Counted from the stretch's first letter, positions 48,601-58,594 are shown. The stretch is DNA of 64,000 nucleotides from Exiguobacterium sp. 9-2 (GCF_036287235.1 NZ_CP142850.1:1257127-1321126); one strand, 5' to 3'. Program-made: numbers and translations. The notes: generated by a model not told the origin, from the sequence alone.

Positions 48601-49206
48601 ATGAGAACCATCATCTCGATCCAAGGGGCTATGGCATCCGGGAAGACGACGCTTGCGCAAGCGCTCGAAGACGCTTACCCGGAGTTGCATGTCTATTATG
48701 AACATCCGTATCCGATCGTTCAAAAAAGAAAGGAGCTCGAATTAGACATCCGTACCGAAGACGGATTCGTTGAGAATCAGCGCTTGTTCATTCAAGCGGA
48801 ACTCGAACGGTTTCGCCATTTTCCCGACGGACACATCATATTAAATCGTGGTCCGGAAGATCTTGAATTTTATACGCTTCATTATCCACAGGTACATGGG
48901 TATGACTGGGATATGGAATTCCGTTTAAAGACAGAACTAGAGGCATTAAGAAGATGCCGATCAGACCTGATTCTTTATTTACGGGCACCAGACCATCTCT
49001 TACGAGAGCGGCGCGACGCCGATCAGACAAGAACGCGCCAATCTTTCGCACAACACGAACCGCTTTGGAAACTTGAAGAAAACTGGTTTGAACGGTTTCC
49101 GGTACATCCGATTGATACGACAGCGAAAACGCTGGAGCAAGTCCGACAAGCAGCGGTTCATCGGTTGGCTGTCACCGGAATCTTAGGAAGGGAGAATGAG
49201 ATATGA
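48601..49206 (+). CDS. P-loop kinase (deoxynucleoside-kinase-like or AAA-type)
   Basis: 201 aa: Walker A QGAMASGKTTLAQAL at residues 8-22, a conserved NRGPEDLEFYTLHYP region (LID/substrate loop), and LILYLRAPDHLLRERRDAD with the lid Arg cluster. It resembles small kinases such as shikimate/deoxynucleoside kinases by fold; the substrate is unknown. AGGAGG lies ~9 bases before the ATG. The stop overlaps the next start by four bases. Confidence 0.78.
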   Translation: MRTIISIQGAMASGKTTLAQALEDAYPELHVYYEHPYPIVQKRKELELDIRTEDGFVENQRLFIQAELERFRHFPDGHIILNRGPEDLEFYTLHYPQVHGYDWDMEFRLKTELEALRRCRSDLILYLRAPDHLLRERRDADQTRTRQSFAQHEPLWKLEENWFERFPVHPIDTTAKTLEQVRQAAVHRLAVTGILGRENEI

Positions 49207-49835
49207 ATGTAAAAGGGATGACCTATCCCCTCATCGAGGGACAAGACGAAAAACAGGTCTACTGGATAGAGCAAGGAGAATCGGTTCAAATTGGACAGAC
49301 TTACGAAACGATTCGGTTAGAAAAAACATCACATCAATCCATCCTTGTACGGGAGCAAGAATTAGTGTCAGAAAAAATTGGCAATCGAACGATCCGCCTG
49401 ACGATTGATGCAGAAGACTATACGCCACTCGAATTCGTCGAGTACCAAGATGGAGTCCAAACCGTGCATGCGTTGTATCGAGCGGATGCAGTCGTAATTA
49501 CGCGAGGCAATGAGCAGTCTGTCCTACCGATTCATACCGAAAGTGTTGATCTGTTTTCAATCGAATTGTTGTTGCGAGCATTACCACTAACCGTTGATTC
49601 GACGTTTTCGTTTAGTGGCTTTAGTGCCGTTTCAGGACTTGCGGTACCGATTCAGGTGCGACCCTTGCGGTACGATCGATTGACGACCGAATCAGGCGAA
49701 CACGTAGAGACACTTTGCGTCCACGTTGCGTTTGGTGAGCGGGTTCAGTATTACTGGATTGATCCAGTCAAGCGGGAGTTGTTAAAACAGTCCTCACAGA
49801 TTGCGGACGGGATCTCATTGGAATTTCGTCGATGA
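49203..49835 (+). CDS. Hypothetical protein, last gene of the operon
   Basis: 210-aa soluble protein, mainly beta strands (VYWIEQGESVQIGQTYETIRL; FVEYQDGVQTVHALYRADAV; YYWIDPVKRELLKQSS, in parts). The final third (QYYWIDPVKRELLKQ) is reminiscent of DUF3108-type beta-sheet proteins, but I would not assign it. It has no signal peptide. The ATG overlaps the kinase stop (ATGA) with GGGAG upstream, so it is translationally coupled to that kinase. Confidence 0.7.
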   Translation: MNVKGMTYPLIEGQDEKQVYWIEQGESVQIGQTYETIRLEKTSHQSILVREQELVSEKIGNRTIRLTIDAEDYTPLEFVEYQDGVQTVHALYRADAVVITRGNEQSVLPIHTESVDLFSIELLLRALPLTVDSTFSFSGFSAVSGLAVPIQVRPLRYDRLTTESGEHVETLCVHVAFGERVQYYWIDPVKRELLKQSSQIADGISLEFRR

Positions 49836-49837
49836 AA

Positions 49838-49876
49838 AAGGAGCAACGAAACGGTAGACCGTCTCATTGCTCCTTG
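49838..49876. terminator. Bidirectional terminator
   Basis: AAGGAGCAA...ACGGT pairs with ACCGT...TTGCTCCTT (18 bases each with two mismatches). It lies between the convergent genes ending at 49835 and 49881. Confidence 0.75.
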
Positions 49877-49880
49877 TCTG

Positions 49881-51824
49881 TTATAGATGAAAATGATGTT
49901 GCATCGCTTCAAAAATCCGCTTACTCGCCTTTGTATCATCAAAAGCATAGATGTGACTGAGATTGCGCTTAAAGCGTTTCGGCATCTTCAATTCGCGTAA
50001 CGACTCCATCAAGGCTTCTCTGGATTCGATGACGTCTCCTGGTAATAAGTCTGTCGATTCACCAGCGTTATCTTCACCGATCAAGACAGGTGGGCGATAG
50101 TAGAGGACCTTTTTGTGCATCAAGGAGAAATCGAGACCGACACTCGAATAATCTGTGATCAACACATGATGATTCTCGAGTAGCTCCTTGACTGTGAACA
50201 CATCCTGACCGACGACATCGACGAAATCCGAATGGAACAAGTGGCTGAATTTTTGGAAATTACGATGGAGGTAGAACGAGACTTCATACTTGTTGTCCAT
50301 CACTAAGTTTTTCAACCGTTCGTCCGTGATTAACGCTTGAAACTCCTGATAATAGTCACTTTCCATGAACTGCTCGTCCGGATATGTATCAAGTTTCGGT
50401 CGCCATGTCGGCATGATTAAAATCTTCTTCCGATTCTTATACCGCTTGAGCCAACGTGACCGTTCGGTGATCAATTGATCAAATCGGGCCATCCCTGTTA
50501 CGACGATTTCATCCGCATCAAATCCGTAGTCGCGTTCAATCAGGTTTTTTTCTCTTTCCGAAGACACAACGAATAAGTTCGTAAAGGGATGGGGTAATTT
50601 TTTACCATAAATACTACTCACGTCTTTCGAACCTGTCACACCGTGTTGCAGGAAGATTTTGTGTTTTTCCTGAATGAACTGTTCTGTCCGATACGTCGAG
50701 AAGGGAAGGGCATAACTCGATGAATGCGTATGACATAAAACGTCCGCAGCCTGAACGACCTCGATATTCTCCGGAGATTTATAGAACACGATATGGTTCT
50801 CATATCCGGCAAGATTTTTGAGGTCCGGACTCGACCGACTGATGATGTAGTAGATGTTGAACTGTTTCCGGTGCTGGTCAACAAGGTACTTGAAGAAAAT
50901 CATCCCATTATCTTGTGCTTTATCCGGGTATTCATAACAGACGATCGTCTTCTTAGTTGGATCCAGTCCAAGTAACGGTCGGGGTTCTGCATAATATTCG
51001 ACAGTCTCGACTGGCACCGGGATTAGACGCATTGCAAGGCGTTCTGACACGGTCGAATAGGGACGAACCAACACATCGTATTGCTCATTTAACGGCAACC
51101 AGTGCTCGTCATTCAAGAGTTCTGGATGATTTTTAAAGTGACGAATCCGAGGTGTGAATCCAGATATCGGCATCTCACGAATCGAAAAGCCAAATAAAAG
51201 ATCATAGATGTTCGCGTTAAAGGCATCGTATGTATACCGGTCACCGAGCAACTGCTCAACGAGTTCTTTATCGATCACGGCTTCGACTTCGGTGCTGAAG
51301 CGACAGGCGTCGACTGGTGTGACGGTGAAGCGTTCAATCGGTAGAGCGATTTTTTGTTCCTGATGTCTGAATTTAACGAAGCAACTCGGTTGCGCGACTT
51401 CGACATATTTCGAGTGAAACGAAAACTTCAATAGAAGCACGTCGTCTTGACGCGTCATGCCCTCAAACTGGACATCTCGGTCGTAAAAATTCATGATGGA
51501 CGGTTTTTTGTTATAGATCAGACTGAGCTCATCGTCCTGATCGATGAAGATGAAATAGGAATGTTTCCCTTGTTTGATGTAACTGTTCGGTGCGATGTCC
51601 AGTGGCTTGGAAAGATGTTTGAATGAGATCGGTGTTCCAAGTTCATCGACGAATTTAATGGGATGATTCTTTTTTCGGAAAATATCGAGTAATGTATCGA
51701 TCGATAGCGAAAAACCTGTTTCTGTTTGTTGTACAGGTATATGTTGTTCGTTAATAGCTAAATATAGGGTTTGTTGCGGGAGATTCTCGATCAAAAACGT
51801 ATGGTCACGACAGGTGATTTTCAT
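49881..51824 (-). CDS. CDP-glycerol glycerophosphotransferase-family protein (TagF-like)
   Basis: 647 aa. Residues ~280-640 form the Glyphos_transf domain: DNGMIFFKYLV, KIFLQHGVTGSKDV (His), FVVSSEREKNLIERDYGFD, VVTGMARFDQL, and VLITDYSSVGLDFSLM. This GT-B polymerase class adds glycerol- or ribitol-phosphate units to wall teichoic acid at the inner membrane face. The N-terminal ~280 residues are a beta-rich accessory domain. AAAGGAAG ~10 bases before ATG 51824 decides the start. Specificity unknown. Confidence 0.83.
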   Translation of the reverse strand: MKITCRDHTFLIENLPQQTLYLAINEQHIPVQQTETGFSLSIDTLLDIFRKKNHPIKFVDELGTPISFKHLSKPLDIAPNSYIKQGKHSYFIFIDQDDELSLIYNKKPSIMNFYDRDVQFEGMTRQDDVLLLKFSFHSKYVEVAQPSCFVKFRHQEQKIALPIERFTVTPVDACRFSTEVEAVIDKELVEQLLGDRYTYDAFNANIYDLLFGFSIREMPISGFTPRIRHFKNHPELLNDEHWLPLNEQYDVLVRPYSTVSERLAMRLIPVPVETVEYYAEPRPLLGLDPTKKTIVCYEYPDKAQDNGMIFFKYLVDQHRKQFNIYYIISRSSPDLKNLAGYENHIVFYKSPENIEVVQAADVLCHTHSSSYALPFSTYRTEQFIQEKHKIFLQHGVTGSKDVSSIYGKKLPHPFTNLFVVSSEREKNLIERDYGFDADEIVVTGMARFDQLITERSRWLKRYKNRKKILIMPTWRPKLDTYPDEQFMESDYYQEFQALITDERLKNLVMDNKYEVSFYLHRNFQKFSHLFHSDFVDVVGQDVFTVKELLENHHVLITDYSSVGLDFSLMHKKVLYYRPPVLIGEDNAGESTDLLPGDVIESREALMESLRELKMPKRFKRNLSHIYAFDDTKASKRIFEAMQHHFHL

Positions 51825-52043
51825 TGATGCATGGCTTCCTTTCTCACTCTGAATCATATGGTATCTCTGTTACATCCTTCACCATACAATATCTTCCGAT
51901 TTCTGCAAAGATGTAGTTTGAATGGAAATCAGTGAAGTGTCGTTTATCTCCTTAAACTTGTTGGGTAGAATCGACCGCTCGTTCAGCTTTACGAACTACT
52001 AGTTGCAGAACCATGACAATGATTGGATATTATGCAAAAATAA

Positions 52044-52072
52044 TTGACTTTGTTCGTAAAAAAGGGGATAAA
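52044..52072 (+). promoter_or_regulatory. Putative promoter of the glycosyltransferase-galU unit
   Basis: TTGACT (52044-52049) and GATAAA (52067-52072), 17 bases apart, lie ~130 bases before the GT gene. The 379-base stretch 51825-52203 otherwise holds only the divergent leader of the TagF-like gene and no frame I can support. Confidence 0.45.
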
Positions 52073-52203
52073 TAGAAATTGTATTGGTTTTAACTGTCTG
52101 AACAAGACACGTTTAGAAAATAGCAGATTCGGTAACATATATAGGTTGACCTCACACAAAAAAAGAGAGATCGATCTTAAAGGGTAGAGGAGAGTAATTA
52201 CAG

Positions 52204-53700
52204 ATGCTGTATACTGTTACATCGACATTACCACCGAAACACGGTGGTAGAACGAAATCACTGTTGAGTCGGATTGCACTCATGGAAAAAGAATTGAGTG
52301 TTGGTTCGACGATCGTCACGACGAACTACAATGCCAACTACATGGAAGTGTACGAACAGTTCCGAGCTGAAGAAAAAGTCGGTCCAATGGTCCAATTCGA
52401 AAACATTTATGATTGGTTATCCGATTATAAATTATTGAGCATTCCGACAACCCGTTTTCGGAACAAGCCGATCGTCAAAGAATCGGCGCGTGAAATCGAA
52501 GGGTTGAAAAGCGTTGAGAAAAAAGGCAGTGATGCCGTTCGCTATTATGATGAAGAGGGTGAATACGTCCTCTATCGTAAATTCTATCCGGAGACGCAAG
52601 TCGTCGAATTCGAAGATTTCATGACGAAAGCATCGCCTAAAAAGGTCGAGCGCTGGGAATACAACGTCTACGGTCAATTGCACCGCAAGACGATCTACTC
52701 ACCCGTCCATCACGGGAAAATGATGGAGGAGTTGTATGATTCAGAAGGTGCTGTCTATTGTAAGAAGTTCTACAATGAAATGGCACGTCCGAAACTCGTC
52801 TTGATTCAATTATATCGAAACGGCAGAATGTACAAAGCGTTCAAAAAAGAAAAGGATTTGTTTGAATACTACTTCAACCGTCTGTTTAAAGATGGCGATG
52901 TTTTGTTCGTCGATGCTCGTTTACTCGATCGCTCGATTCTCAACATCAAAGCAGCCGTCAAACGCGTCATGGTCATCCATAACTCGCATTTAGATGGTTC
53001 AAACGTCAAAGGGTCGTACGCGACGATGTTCTCAGAATCTGATAAGGTGACACGTTTCATCAGTCTGACGAATCACCAAAAAGAAGACATCTTAGAACGG
53101 TATAACATCCCGGAAGAGAAAATCTCCATCATTCCGCATTTCATCGTTCCGGAACAAGCGCAACGACGTGACCAGGTCAAAGATCAATTCTGTTTCATCG
53201 GTCGATTCGGTCTGCAAAAACAGATGGATCATTTAATCAAGAGTTATGCACTTTTCAAACAGTCAGGTCACACGACGAAACTCGTCCTTTACGGCATGGA
53301 TGAACAAGGGCAACTCGCGATGATGGAACGCTTGATCGAGGAGCTCGGTTTACAGGACGATATCGAAATCCACGGTTTTACGTCGAATCCGGCAGAAGTG
53401 TTCCGTGAATCGAAAGCCTCGTTGTTAACGAGTGAATTTGAAGGATTCGGGCTGACGGTCATGGAAAGTATCAATGTCGGCTGTCCGGTCATCTCCTATG
53501 ATGTGAAATACGGACCACGCGAAATCATAGCCCATGGCGAAAACGGATATCTTGTTCCAGCCAATGACATGGAAGCCTTCGCACAAGCGATGGTACAACT
53601 CGTCGAACAACCACTCGAGCGGGTCGAGACGAAGCCATCCCTGTACCTTGAGACGGCTGTAAAGAATTATGGACGATTACTAGAAGAATTGAACAACTAA
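52204..53700 (+). CDS. GT4 glycosyltransferase (TagE-like)
   Basis: 498 aa, GT-B fold. N-terminus MLYTVTSTLPPKHGGRTKSLL (acceptor side), an insert of variable beta repeats (EGEYVLYRKFYPETQVV, GQLHRKTIYSP), then the GT4 C-half: FCFIGRFGLQKQMDHLIKSYALF and SEFEGFGLTVMESINVGCPVISYD with the E-x7-E pair. TagE and related enzymes add glucose to poly(glycerol-phosphate). Upstream of galU, use of UDP-glucose is likely. GAGGAG is ~11 bases before the ATG. Confidence 0.83.
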   Translation: MLYTVTSTLPPKHGGRTKSLLSRIALMEKELSVGSTIVTTNYNANYMEVYEQFRAEEKVGPMVQFENIYDWLSDYKLLSIPTTRFRNKPIVKESAREIEGLKSVEKKGSDAVRYYDEEGEYVLYRKFYPETQVVEFEDFMTKASPKKVERWEYNVYGQLHRKTIYSPVHHGKMMEELYDSEGAVYCKKFYNEMARPKLVLIQLYRNGRMYKAFKKEKDLFEYYFNRLFKDGDVLFVDARLLDRSILNIKAAVKRVMVIHNSHLDGSNVKGSYATMFSESDKVTRFISLTNHQKEDILERYNIPEEKISIIPHFIVPEQAQRRDQVKDQFCFIGRFGLQKQMDHLIKSYALFKQSGHTTKLVLYGMDEQGQLAMMERLIEELGLQDDIEIHGFTSNPAEVFRESKASLLTSEFEGFGLTVMESINVGCPVISYDVKYGPREIIAHGENGYLVPANDMEAFAQAMVQLVEQPLERVETKPSLYLETAVKNYGRLLEELNN

Positions 53701-53734
53701 ATCTACTACTTGAACGATGAAGAGGATGAACGAT

Positions 53735-54601
53735 ATGAAAAAGATCACAAAAGCTATTATTCCAGCAGCAGGACTCGGAACACGTTTCTTACCTGCGACA
53801 AAAGCAATGCCAAAAGAAATGTTACCGATACTTGATAAACCAACGATTCAGTATATCGTCGAAGAAGCCGCAAAAGCCGGCATCGAAGATATCATCATCG
53901 TCACGGGTAAACATAAACGAGCCATCGAAGATCATTTCGATAACCAAAAAGAACTCGAAATCACACTCGAAAATTCCGGTAAAACGGAATTGCTCGAGAA
54001 AGTTCAATTCTCAACGAACCTTGCGAATATCTTTTATGTCCGCCAAAAAGAACAAAAAGGTCTCGGGCATGCCATTCTGACGGCAAAACAATTCATCGGC
54101 AACGAACCGTTTGCTGTCTTACTCGGGGACGATATCGTCGAGTCGGACAATCCGGCAATCAAACAATTGATGGACGTTTACGAACAGACAGAAAAATCGG
54201 TCATCGGTGTACAAGAAGTCCGTCCGGAAGATACGCATCGTTATGGCATCATTGATCCGGTCTCACAAGACGGACGACTGTATGATGTAAAACAATTCGT
54301 CGAAAAGCCGGCACACGGAACAGCACCGTCAAATCTTGCGATCATGGGACGTTACGTACTGACACCGGATATCTTTGATTATCTAGCAGATCAAGAAGAA
54401 GGGGCAGGCGGCGAAATCCAATTGACGGATGCGATTGAACGCTTGAATGCGGATAGCCAAGTCTTTGCGTATGATTTCGAAGGCAACCGCTATGACGTCG
54501 GGGAGAAACTCGGCTTCGTCAAGACGACGATCGAATATGCGTTAAAAGATGCAGAGATGAAAGATGAGCTTAAAGCTTTTATCAAGACACTAGATATTTA
54601 A
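53735..54601 (+). CDS. galU: UTP--glucose-1-phosphate uridylyltransferase
   Basis: Makes UDP-glucose from UTP and glucose-1-phosphate, the donor for teichoic-acid and glycolipid glucosylation. 288 aa, typical. [19 protein letters not shown] is the nucleotide loop; [21 protein letters not shown] (metal Asp) and [20 protein letters not shown] are as in GalU/GtaB. AGAGG lies 9 bases before ATG 53735; ATGs at 53717 and 53726 are alternatives. It follows the glycosyltransferase gene closely and probably supplies it. Confidence 0.93.
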   Translation: MKKITKAIIPAAGLGTRFLPATKAMPKEMLPILDKPTIQYIVEEAAKAGIEDIIIVTGKHKRAIEDHFDNQKELEITLENSGKTELLEKVQFSTNLANIFYVRQKEQKGLGHAILTAKQFIGNEPFAVLLGDDIVESDNPAIKQLMDVYEQTEKSVIGVQEVRPEDTHRYGIIDPVSQDGRLYDVKQFVEKPAHGTAPSNLAIMGRYVLTPDIFDYLADQEEGAGGEIQLTDAIERLNADSQVFAYDFEGNRYDVGEKLGFVKTTIEYALKDAEMKDELKAFIKTLDI

Positions 54602-54607
54602 ATGACG

Positions 54608-54640
54608 AACCACCCTGACATGATGCAGGGTGGTTTTTTT
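54608..54640 (+). terminator. Rho-independent terminator after galU
   Basis: AACCACCCTG pairs perfectly with CAGGGTGGTT (54608-54617 with 54626-54635), loop of 8, then seven T. Confidence 0.9.
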
Positions 54641-54702
54641 GTAATTCATGAAACCAATCCGTCTAGTCGAAACGTAGAAAAAGGAGAAGAGAGGTGCTAC
54701 AT

Positions 54703-54969
54703 ATGTTAACGTGGCTCGGTGTGAAGGCTGATAAAAAAGCAGAGCGACAATTTTTCGCAGGTGTCGAAAAGAAAACAATCTTCCTGATCTTACTCCTAGC
54801 GCTTGCGATCTTGAAGGGTGTGAAGTGGGGAATGACAGTACTCATCCCAACGGCATTTTTCAGTGATCCGATCGTTTCCGTGTTACCAGGCGTGCTTGGC
54901 GTCCTAACAGCAGTCGTTTTCGTACTTTTGGTAGAGCGCTCCCTGCAGGATAAGTCGAGTGAAAAGTAA
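54703..54969 (+). CDS. Small two-helix membrane protein
   Basis: 88 aa starting MLTWLGVKADKKAER, with GAGAGGTG before the ATG (54694 is an upstream in-frame alternative). A basic N-terminal segment precedes two hydrophobic helices (about 27-43 and 57-78); the tail is charged. Unrecognised. It sits alone between two terminators. Confidence 0.6.
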   Translation: MLTWLGVKADKKAERQFFAGVEKKTIFLILLLALAILKGVKWGMTVLIPTAFFSDPIVSVLPGVLGVLTAVVFVLLVERSLQDKSSEK

Positions 54970-54979
54970 GAGATATACG

Positions 54980-55006
54980 AAGACCACCTGAAATTGGTGG
55001 TCTTTT
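54980..55006. terminator. Rho-independent terminator
   Basis: AGACCACC pairs perfectly with GGTGGTCT (54981-54988 with 54996-55003), loop of 7, then TTT. It follows the small membrane gene. Confidence 0.75.
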
Positions 55007-55047
55007 AAGTGCGAGATGCATTGCTTAGAGTACAAAGAAAGTATTGC

Positions 55048-56046
55048 TTATAATGAAAGTACGACGGGGAACGTATGTGGCGGTGGTGTGATGATGGAAC
55101 TCTTGATTTTCTTCATCTTCTGATTAAGTATAGTGACGGTGTATACTCTTCGCTCAACATCTCCTTCTAGGACGTAATAGCATCGTTCCGGAGCATGATA
55201 TCGAAAATCAATCAACGCATTGTTTGAAGCATAAGCTCGCTTCACCTGTTTCGTCTTATAATCGACTTCGAGTAACGAATACGCATTTAATAGAAGCTCT
55301 TTCTGACTTGAGATTTGCTTTGTTTTACTGACCCACATCACACTTTCGGGTACTGTGAGAGTCAATTCACTAGATTTCGTTTTGATGTCATACGTGCTGA
55401 TGGCTAACTCTTCGTTTTCTTCCGTCAGGTTTCCGTAAATCTTGAGCTGCTGATCAATCTTTTTAAAGTAGAATCCAAAAGTGAGTTGAGGGATGATTTT
55501 TGCACTCTTTACTTTTAAACTTTTCCGGTCAATCGTATAAAGCGTAACATCCCGACTTGTGTCACCGTACACGTTTGCTAAGACATAGATGTTACTCTGA
55601 TCGATTATGAAATCCCTCGCATGACCGACGAACCGTTTCGTACCTTGGCTCTTTTTATAACTAGTCGTATATTTGGTAATCGAAAACTCATTCAAATTCG
55701 AGTTGTTCAATGAAACGAGTCCATCGTTGACTCTCTTGATATTTAGTGGATTTACCTCAGTCTTATGTACGGATTTATCCTTTGATTTCAAATCAATCAA
55801 CGTATCTCCATACATATCAAAAATTAAACCGTCACTGATTTTGGTGACTCCTGATATTTTGTATTGTTTAGTTTCGATTGGCTTGAAATTTTTGAAAACT
55901 TGAATGGACGTAAAGGGTTTTGAATAACTCGTAGAAATTACTTTGAATTCGGCTCCATGTGCCATGGAATCATTCGAAAATCCGTAAAGCATCGTAACAG
56001 CAGATCCAACTAGAGTGAAACGAATCAACTTGTTCTTCATGATCAT
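55048..56046 (-). CDS. Secreted beta-rich protein of unknown function
   Basis: 332 aa with a signal peptide (KNKLIRFTLVGSAVTMLYG.., cleavage near MAHGA). The mature part is made of repeating beta strands (VFKNFKPIETKQYKISG; FIIDQSNIYVLANVYGD; TLYTIDRKSLKVKS), which suggests a beta-propeller-like or WD-like fold. No catalytic motif seen. AAGGAG lies 6 bases before ATG 56046, which decides the start against 56061. The gene is AT-rich next to its neighbours. Confidence 0.65.
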   Translation of the reverse strand: MIMKNKLIRFTLVGSAVTMLYGFSNDSMAHGAEFKVISTSYSKPFTSIQVFKNFKPIETKQYKISGVTKISDGLIFDMYGDTLIDLKSKDKSVHKTEVNPLNIKRVNDGLVSLNNSNLNEFSITKYTTSYKKSQGTKRFVGHARDFIIDQSNIYVLANVYGDTSRDVTLYTIDRKSLKVKSAKIIPQLTFGFYFKKIDQQLKIYGNLTEENEELAISTYDIKTKSSELTLTVPESVMWVSKTKQISSQKELLLNAYSLLEVDYKTKQVKRAYASNNALIDFRYHAPERCYYVLEGDVERRVYTVTILNQKMKKIKSSIITPPPHTFPVVLSL

Positions 56047-56241
56047 GAAAAGCTCCTTCAAAAAGTTTTTCTTTTATTTTACATCTTTATCTATTCATTT
56101 CCTTAAAATAAAGATGTTTCACGAATGGCATACCGAACTTGTCACAAAAGACATCAGATGTTCAAAGGCGTTTTTGCGCATGACAACTGATTGTTGTTGT
56201 AAAATGAGGACAATGACGGAACAGGTGAGGGGCGAACGGAC

Positions 56242-57054
56242 ATGACGAAACGATCCATCCAAGATGCTGCTTTTTTGGGCAAACGAAAACAAGTAATGCG
56301 CTGCATCGAACGTGGTGACGATCTGAACGAACTGGATGAAGAAGGATTTGCAGCACTTCATTGGGCGATTCAGGAAGGGTACCTACGGATCGTCGAATTG
56401 TTGCTCGATCACGGGGCGGATGTCAACCTTCCGAATCAGGACGGGATGTCACCATTGCATATTGCGCTTTATGATCAAAAGACCGACATTGCGTTACTTT
56501 TGATCAAGCGAGGCGCTCATCTTGATTTAGATGAACACGGATTCTCAGCACTTCATTTAGTAGCGGGCCGGGGCGGCAATAAAAAAGTCTTACGCAAACT
56601 AGCGCAGAACGTCGAGTTGTTACATCAACGGACCGATGACGGGGAAGGAGTGACACCGCTACATTATGCGGCGCAGGAAGGTAAGTCGAAAAAAGTCCAG
56701 CTATTACTGGAGGCAGGAGCAGAAGTCGATGCTGTCGGATTAGATGGATTCACACCGCTGTATCTCGCAGTCGGGAATAATCATTCGAAAGCGGTCAAAG
56801 TGCTTCTAAAGGCAGGAGCTGACATCGAAGCGGAAAACGTCGCGGATGGCGATACGGCAGTCCTCGCATTAGCGAGTGCTTATGGCTATGAACGGGTCGT
56901 CCGGTTATTACTCTCTTATGGAGCCAATCCACTGCATCGAAATGAAGACGGACGGACAGCGCGTGATGCGGCACTGGATAATGAACACCATCAGATTGCG
57001 GAGATCTTGCGCCAAAAAGAGATTGATGCGTTATCTGAGGAAGAGAATAAGTGA
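56242..57054 (+). CDS. Ankyrin-repeat protein
   Basis: 270 aa made of about seven ankyrin repeats: EEGFAALHWAIQEGYLRIVELLLDHGADVN, then repeats starting QDGMSPLHIAL, HGFSALHLVAGRGG, GVTPLHYAAQEGK, DGFTPLYLAVGNN, and DGDTAVLALASAYG (all in parts). Ankyrin repeats bind proteins; no catalytic domain is attached and no signal peptide is present. GAGGGG lies ~10 bases before the ATG. No neighbour suggests a partner. A partial terminator follows. Confidence 0.85.
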   Translation: MTKRSIQDAAFLGKRKQVMRCIERGDDLNELDEEGFAALHWAIQEGYLRIVELLLDHGADVNLPNQDGMSPLHIALYDQKTDIALLLIKRGAHLDLDEHGFSALHLVAGRGGNKKVLRKLAQNVELLHQRTDDGEGVTPLHYAAQEGKSKKVQLLLEAGAEVDAVGLDGFTPLYLAVGNNHSKAVKVLLKAGADIEAENVADGDTAVLALASAYGYERVVRLLLSYGANPLHRNEDGRTARDAALDNEHHQIAEILRQKEIDALSEEENK

Positions 57055-57066
57055 ACGATGGACGAC

Positions 57067-57108
57067 AAGACAGGAAACATCTGCGGGTGCTTCCTGTCTT
57101 TAATTTTT
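57067..57108 (+). terminator. Rho-independent terminator
   Basis: AAGACAGGAA pairs perfectly with TTCCTGTCTT (57067-57076 with 57091-57100), loop of 14, then a T-rich tail. It lies 12 bases after the ankyrin gene. Confidence 0.75.
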
Positions 57109-57183
57109 AAAGGATTTTCAAATTGCTTTGTCAAAATAGAGATTAAGAGAACACTTATTCGCTATTGAAGGGAAGGATGTATC

Positions 57184-57654
57184 GTGAACGCAATCGATTG
57201 GACGGTATGGAATTTAAACGAAGTGAGAAGAAGAAGCATCAAAGTCTGGCAGTCGATTCCTGAAGATAAATTGAACTGGAAACCGGATGAGAACGCCATG
57301 ACGTGTTTTGTGATGATCCGTCATGTGTTAGACAGCGAGTATTATTATTTCTTAGCCTTACAGAATCGAGGCAGTCTACCGTCGTATGAGTCCCCGTTTG
57401 AAGGGCGCGACTTCGTATCCGTGCAAGAGGAATTAGACTTTGCGGAAGCCTATCGTGAGGAATTCATGGCATATGTCGAGCAACTAACGGAATCAGATTT
57501 AGCGATCGTTGAGATTGATCGTTCGGAATCAGGATATGTGCGTTCGCTCGGTGATATGTTGTTACGAATTGCTTATCACGAAGCAGTGCATACAGGACAG
57601 TTACTCGATTACTTAAGAACAGCAGATATTGAGCGTGTACGGGTTTGGGATTAA
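57184..57654 (+). CDS. DinB-family protein
   Basis: 156-aa four-helix bundle. The metal-binding His positions are visible: MIRHVLDSEYYYF in the second helix and YHEAVHTGQLLDYLR near the end, as in DinB/YfiT-like proteins. These are often thiol-dependent S-transferases (bacillithiol enzymes) or damage-related proteins; the exact reaction is unknown. Start is GTG with GAAGG upstream. Confidence 0.82.
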   Translation: MNAIDWTVWNLNEVRRRSIKVWQSIPEDKLNWKPDENAMTCFVMIRHVLDSEYYYFLALQNRGSLPSYESPFEGRDFVSVQEELDFAEAYREEFMAYVEQLTESDLAIVEIDRSESGYVRSLGDMLLRIAYHEAVHTGQLLDYLRTADIERVRVWD

Positions 57655-57715
57655 TGTTGGGAGATAAGAAAATAATATCTTCATAATGAAGATAAAAATA
57701 AAGGAGTAAGATGGA

Positions 57716-58390
57716 ATGATTGGAATCAGCATCGCCACCACATGGGAGTTTGACGCGACACTTGCGTATTTTCATGTCTCGCCTGAGGAAAGAATCACTT
57801 ATCCGTATGGTGAATACTTCACGCGTGAGATAAACGGGAAGACACTTCTGTTTTACAGCACGGGCGTTCGAAAAGTAAATGGCATCGGAGCGAATCAATA
57901 TATGATCCTCCGTTTCTCATTGACGAAGGTCATCGTTGCCGGAACGTGTGCCGGGATTGACCCCAGGTACGACGTACTTGACATCATCGTTCCAGATCGT
58001 GGCGTTCAATATGATTGTACGGTCAAAGAGATTGAACCACTCATTAAACCGTCATTCATCGTCAATCTCGACGTCTCAAAATATGGTAACGACTTTCATC
58101 TCGGAACGATCGGAACGGCTGATCGCGCTGTCGTCATGTGGCGAGACTATATCGAACTGCGAGATAACGGTCTGACGATTGCCGATACGGAGGCGGGGGC
58201 TGTCGCGTACATCTGTCAGAAAAATGCCGTTGAATGTATCATCATCAAAGGCATTTCCGATTTTCCGACCGAAGAGAAGAACGAGGGTGCTGTCGAAGCA
58301 AACGTCGAACAGATGCGAATCTATATCGAGAACACACCGAAAGTGATGCGACGGATTTTTGACGACTACTTGCATCAATTTCTAATGTAA
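57716..58390 (+). CDS. Nucleoside phosphorylase/MTA-SAH nucleosidase-like protein
   Basis: 224 aa, purine-nucleoside phosphorylase superfamily. ISIATTWEFDATLAYF at the N-terminus, VIVAGTCAGIDPRYDVLDIIVPD in the core, and IADTEAGAVAYICQKNAVECIIIKGISDFP with the catalytic Asp in ISDF. Length and pattern fit MtnN-like nucleosidases, but the AMP-nucleosidase/phosphorylase branches cannot be excluded. AAAGGAG lies ~9-10 bases before the ATG. Confidence 0.8.
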   Translation: MIGISIATTWEFDATLAYFHVSPEERITYPYGEYFTREINGKTLLFYSTGVRKVNGIGANQYMILRFSLTKVIVAGTCAGIDPRYDVLDIIVPDRGVQYDCTVKEIEPLIKPSFIVNLDVSKYGNDFHLGTIGTADRAVVMWRDYIELRDNGLTIADTEAGAVAYICQKNAVECIIIKGISDFPTEEKNEGAVEANVEQMRIYIENTPKVMRRIFDDYLHQFLM

Positions 58391-58594
58391 TTTGTACCCG
58401 ATGCACTTCTTTTACATATTTTCCAAGTTTCTTACGGCATTATAGTTCATTGGCATTGTATTTTTTGAAATATGTTCTATCATAGTGAATGGAAACGTTT
58501 TCTCGAAATGGTGAGTACATACCGAACTGTACAAGAAATGCGCTGCAATCGTCAGGATTCGTAGGTGTAGAAGTAGATGGAGGGACATAGAAGC

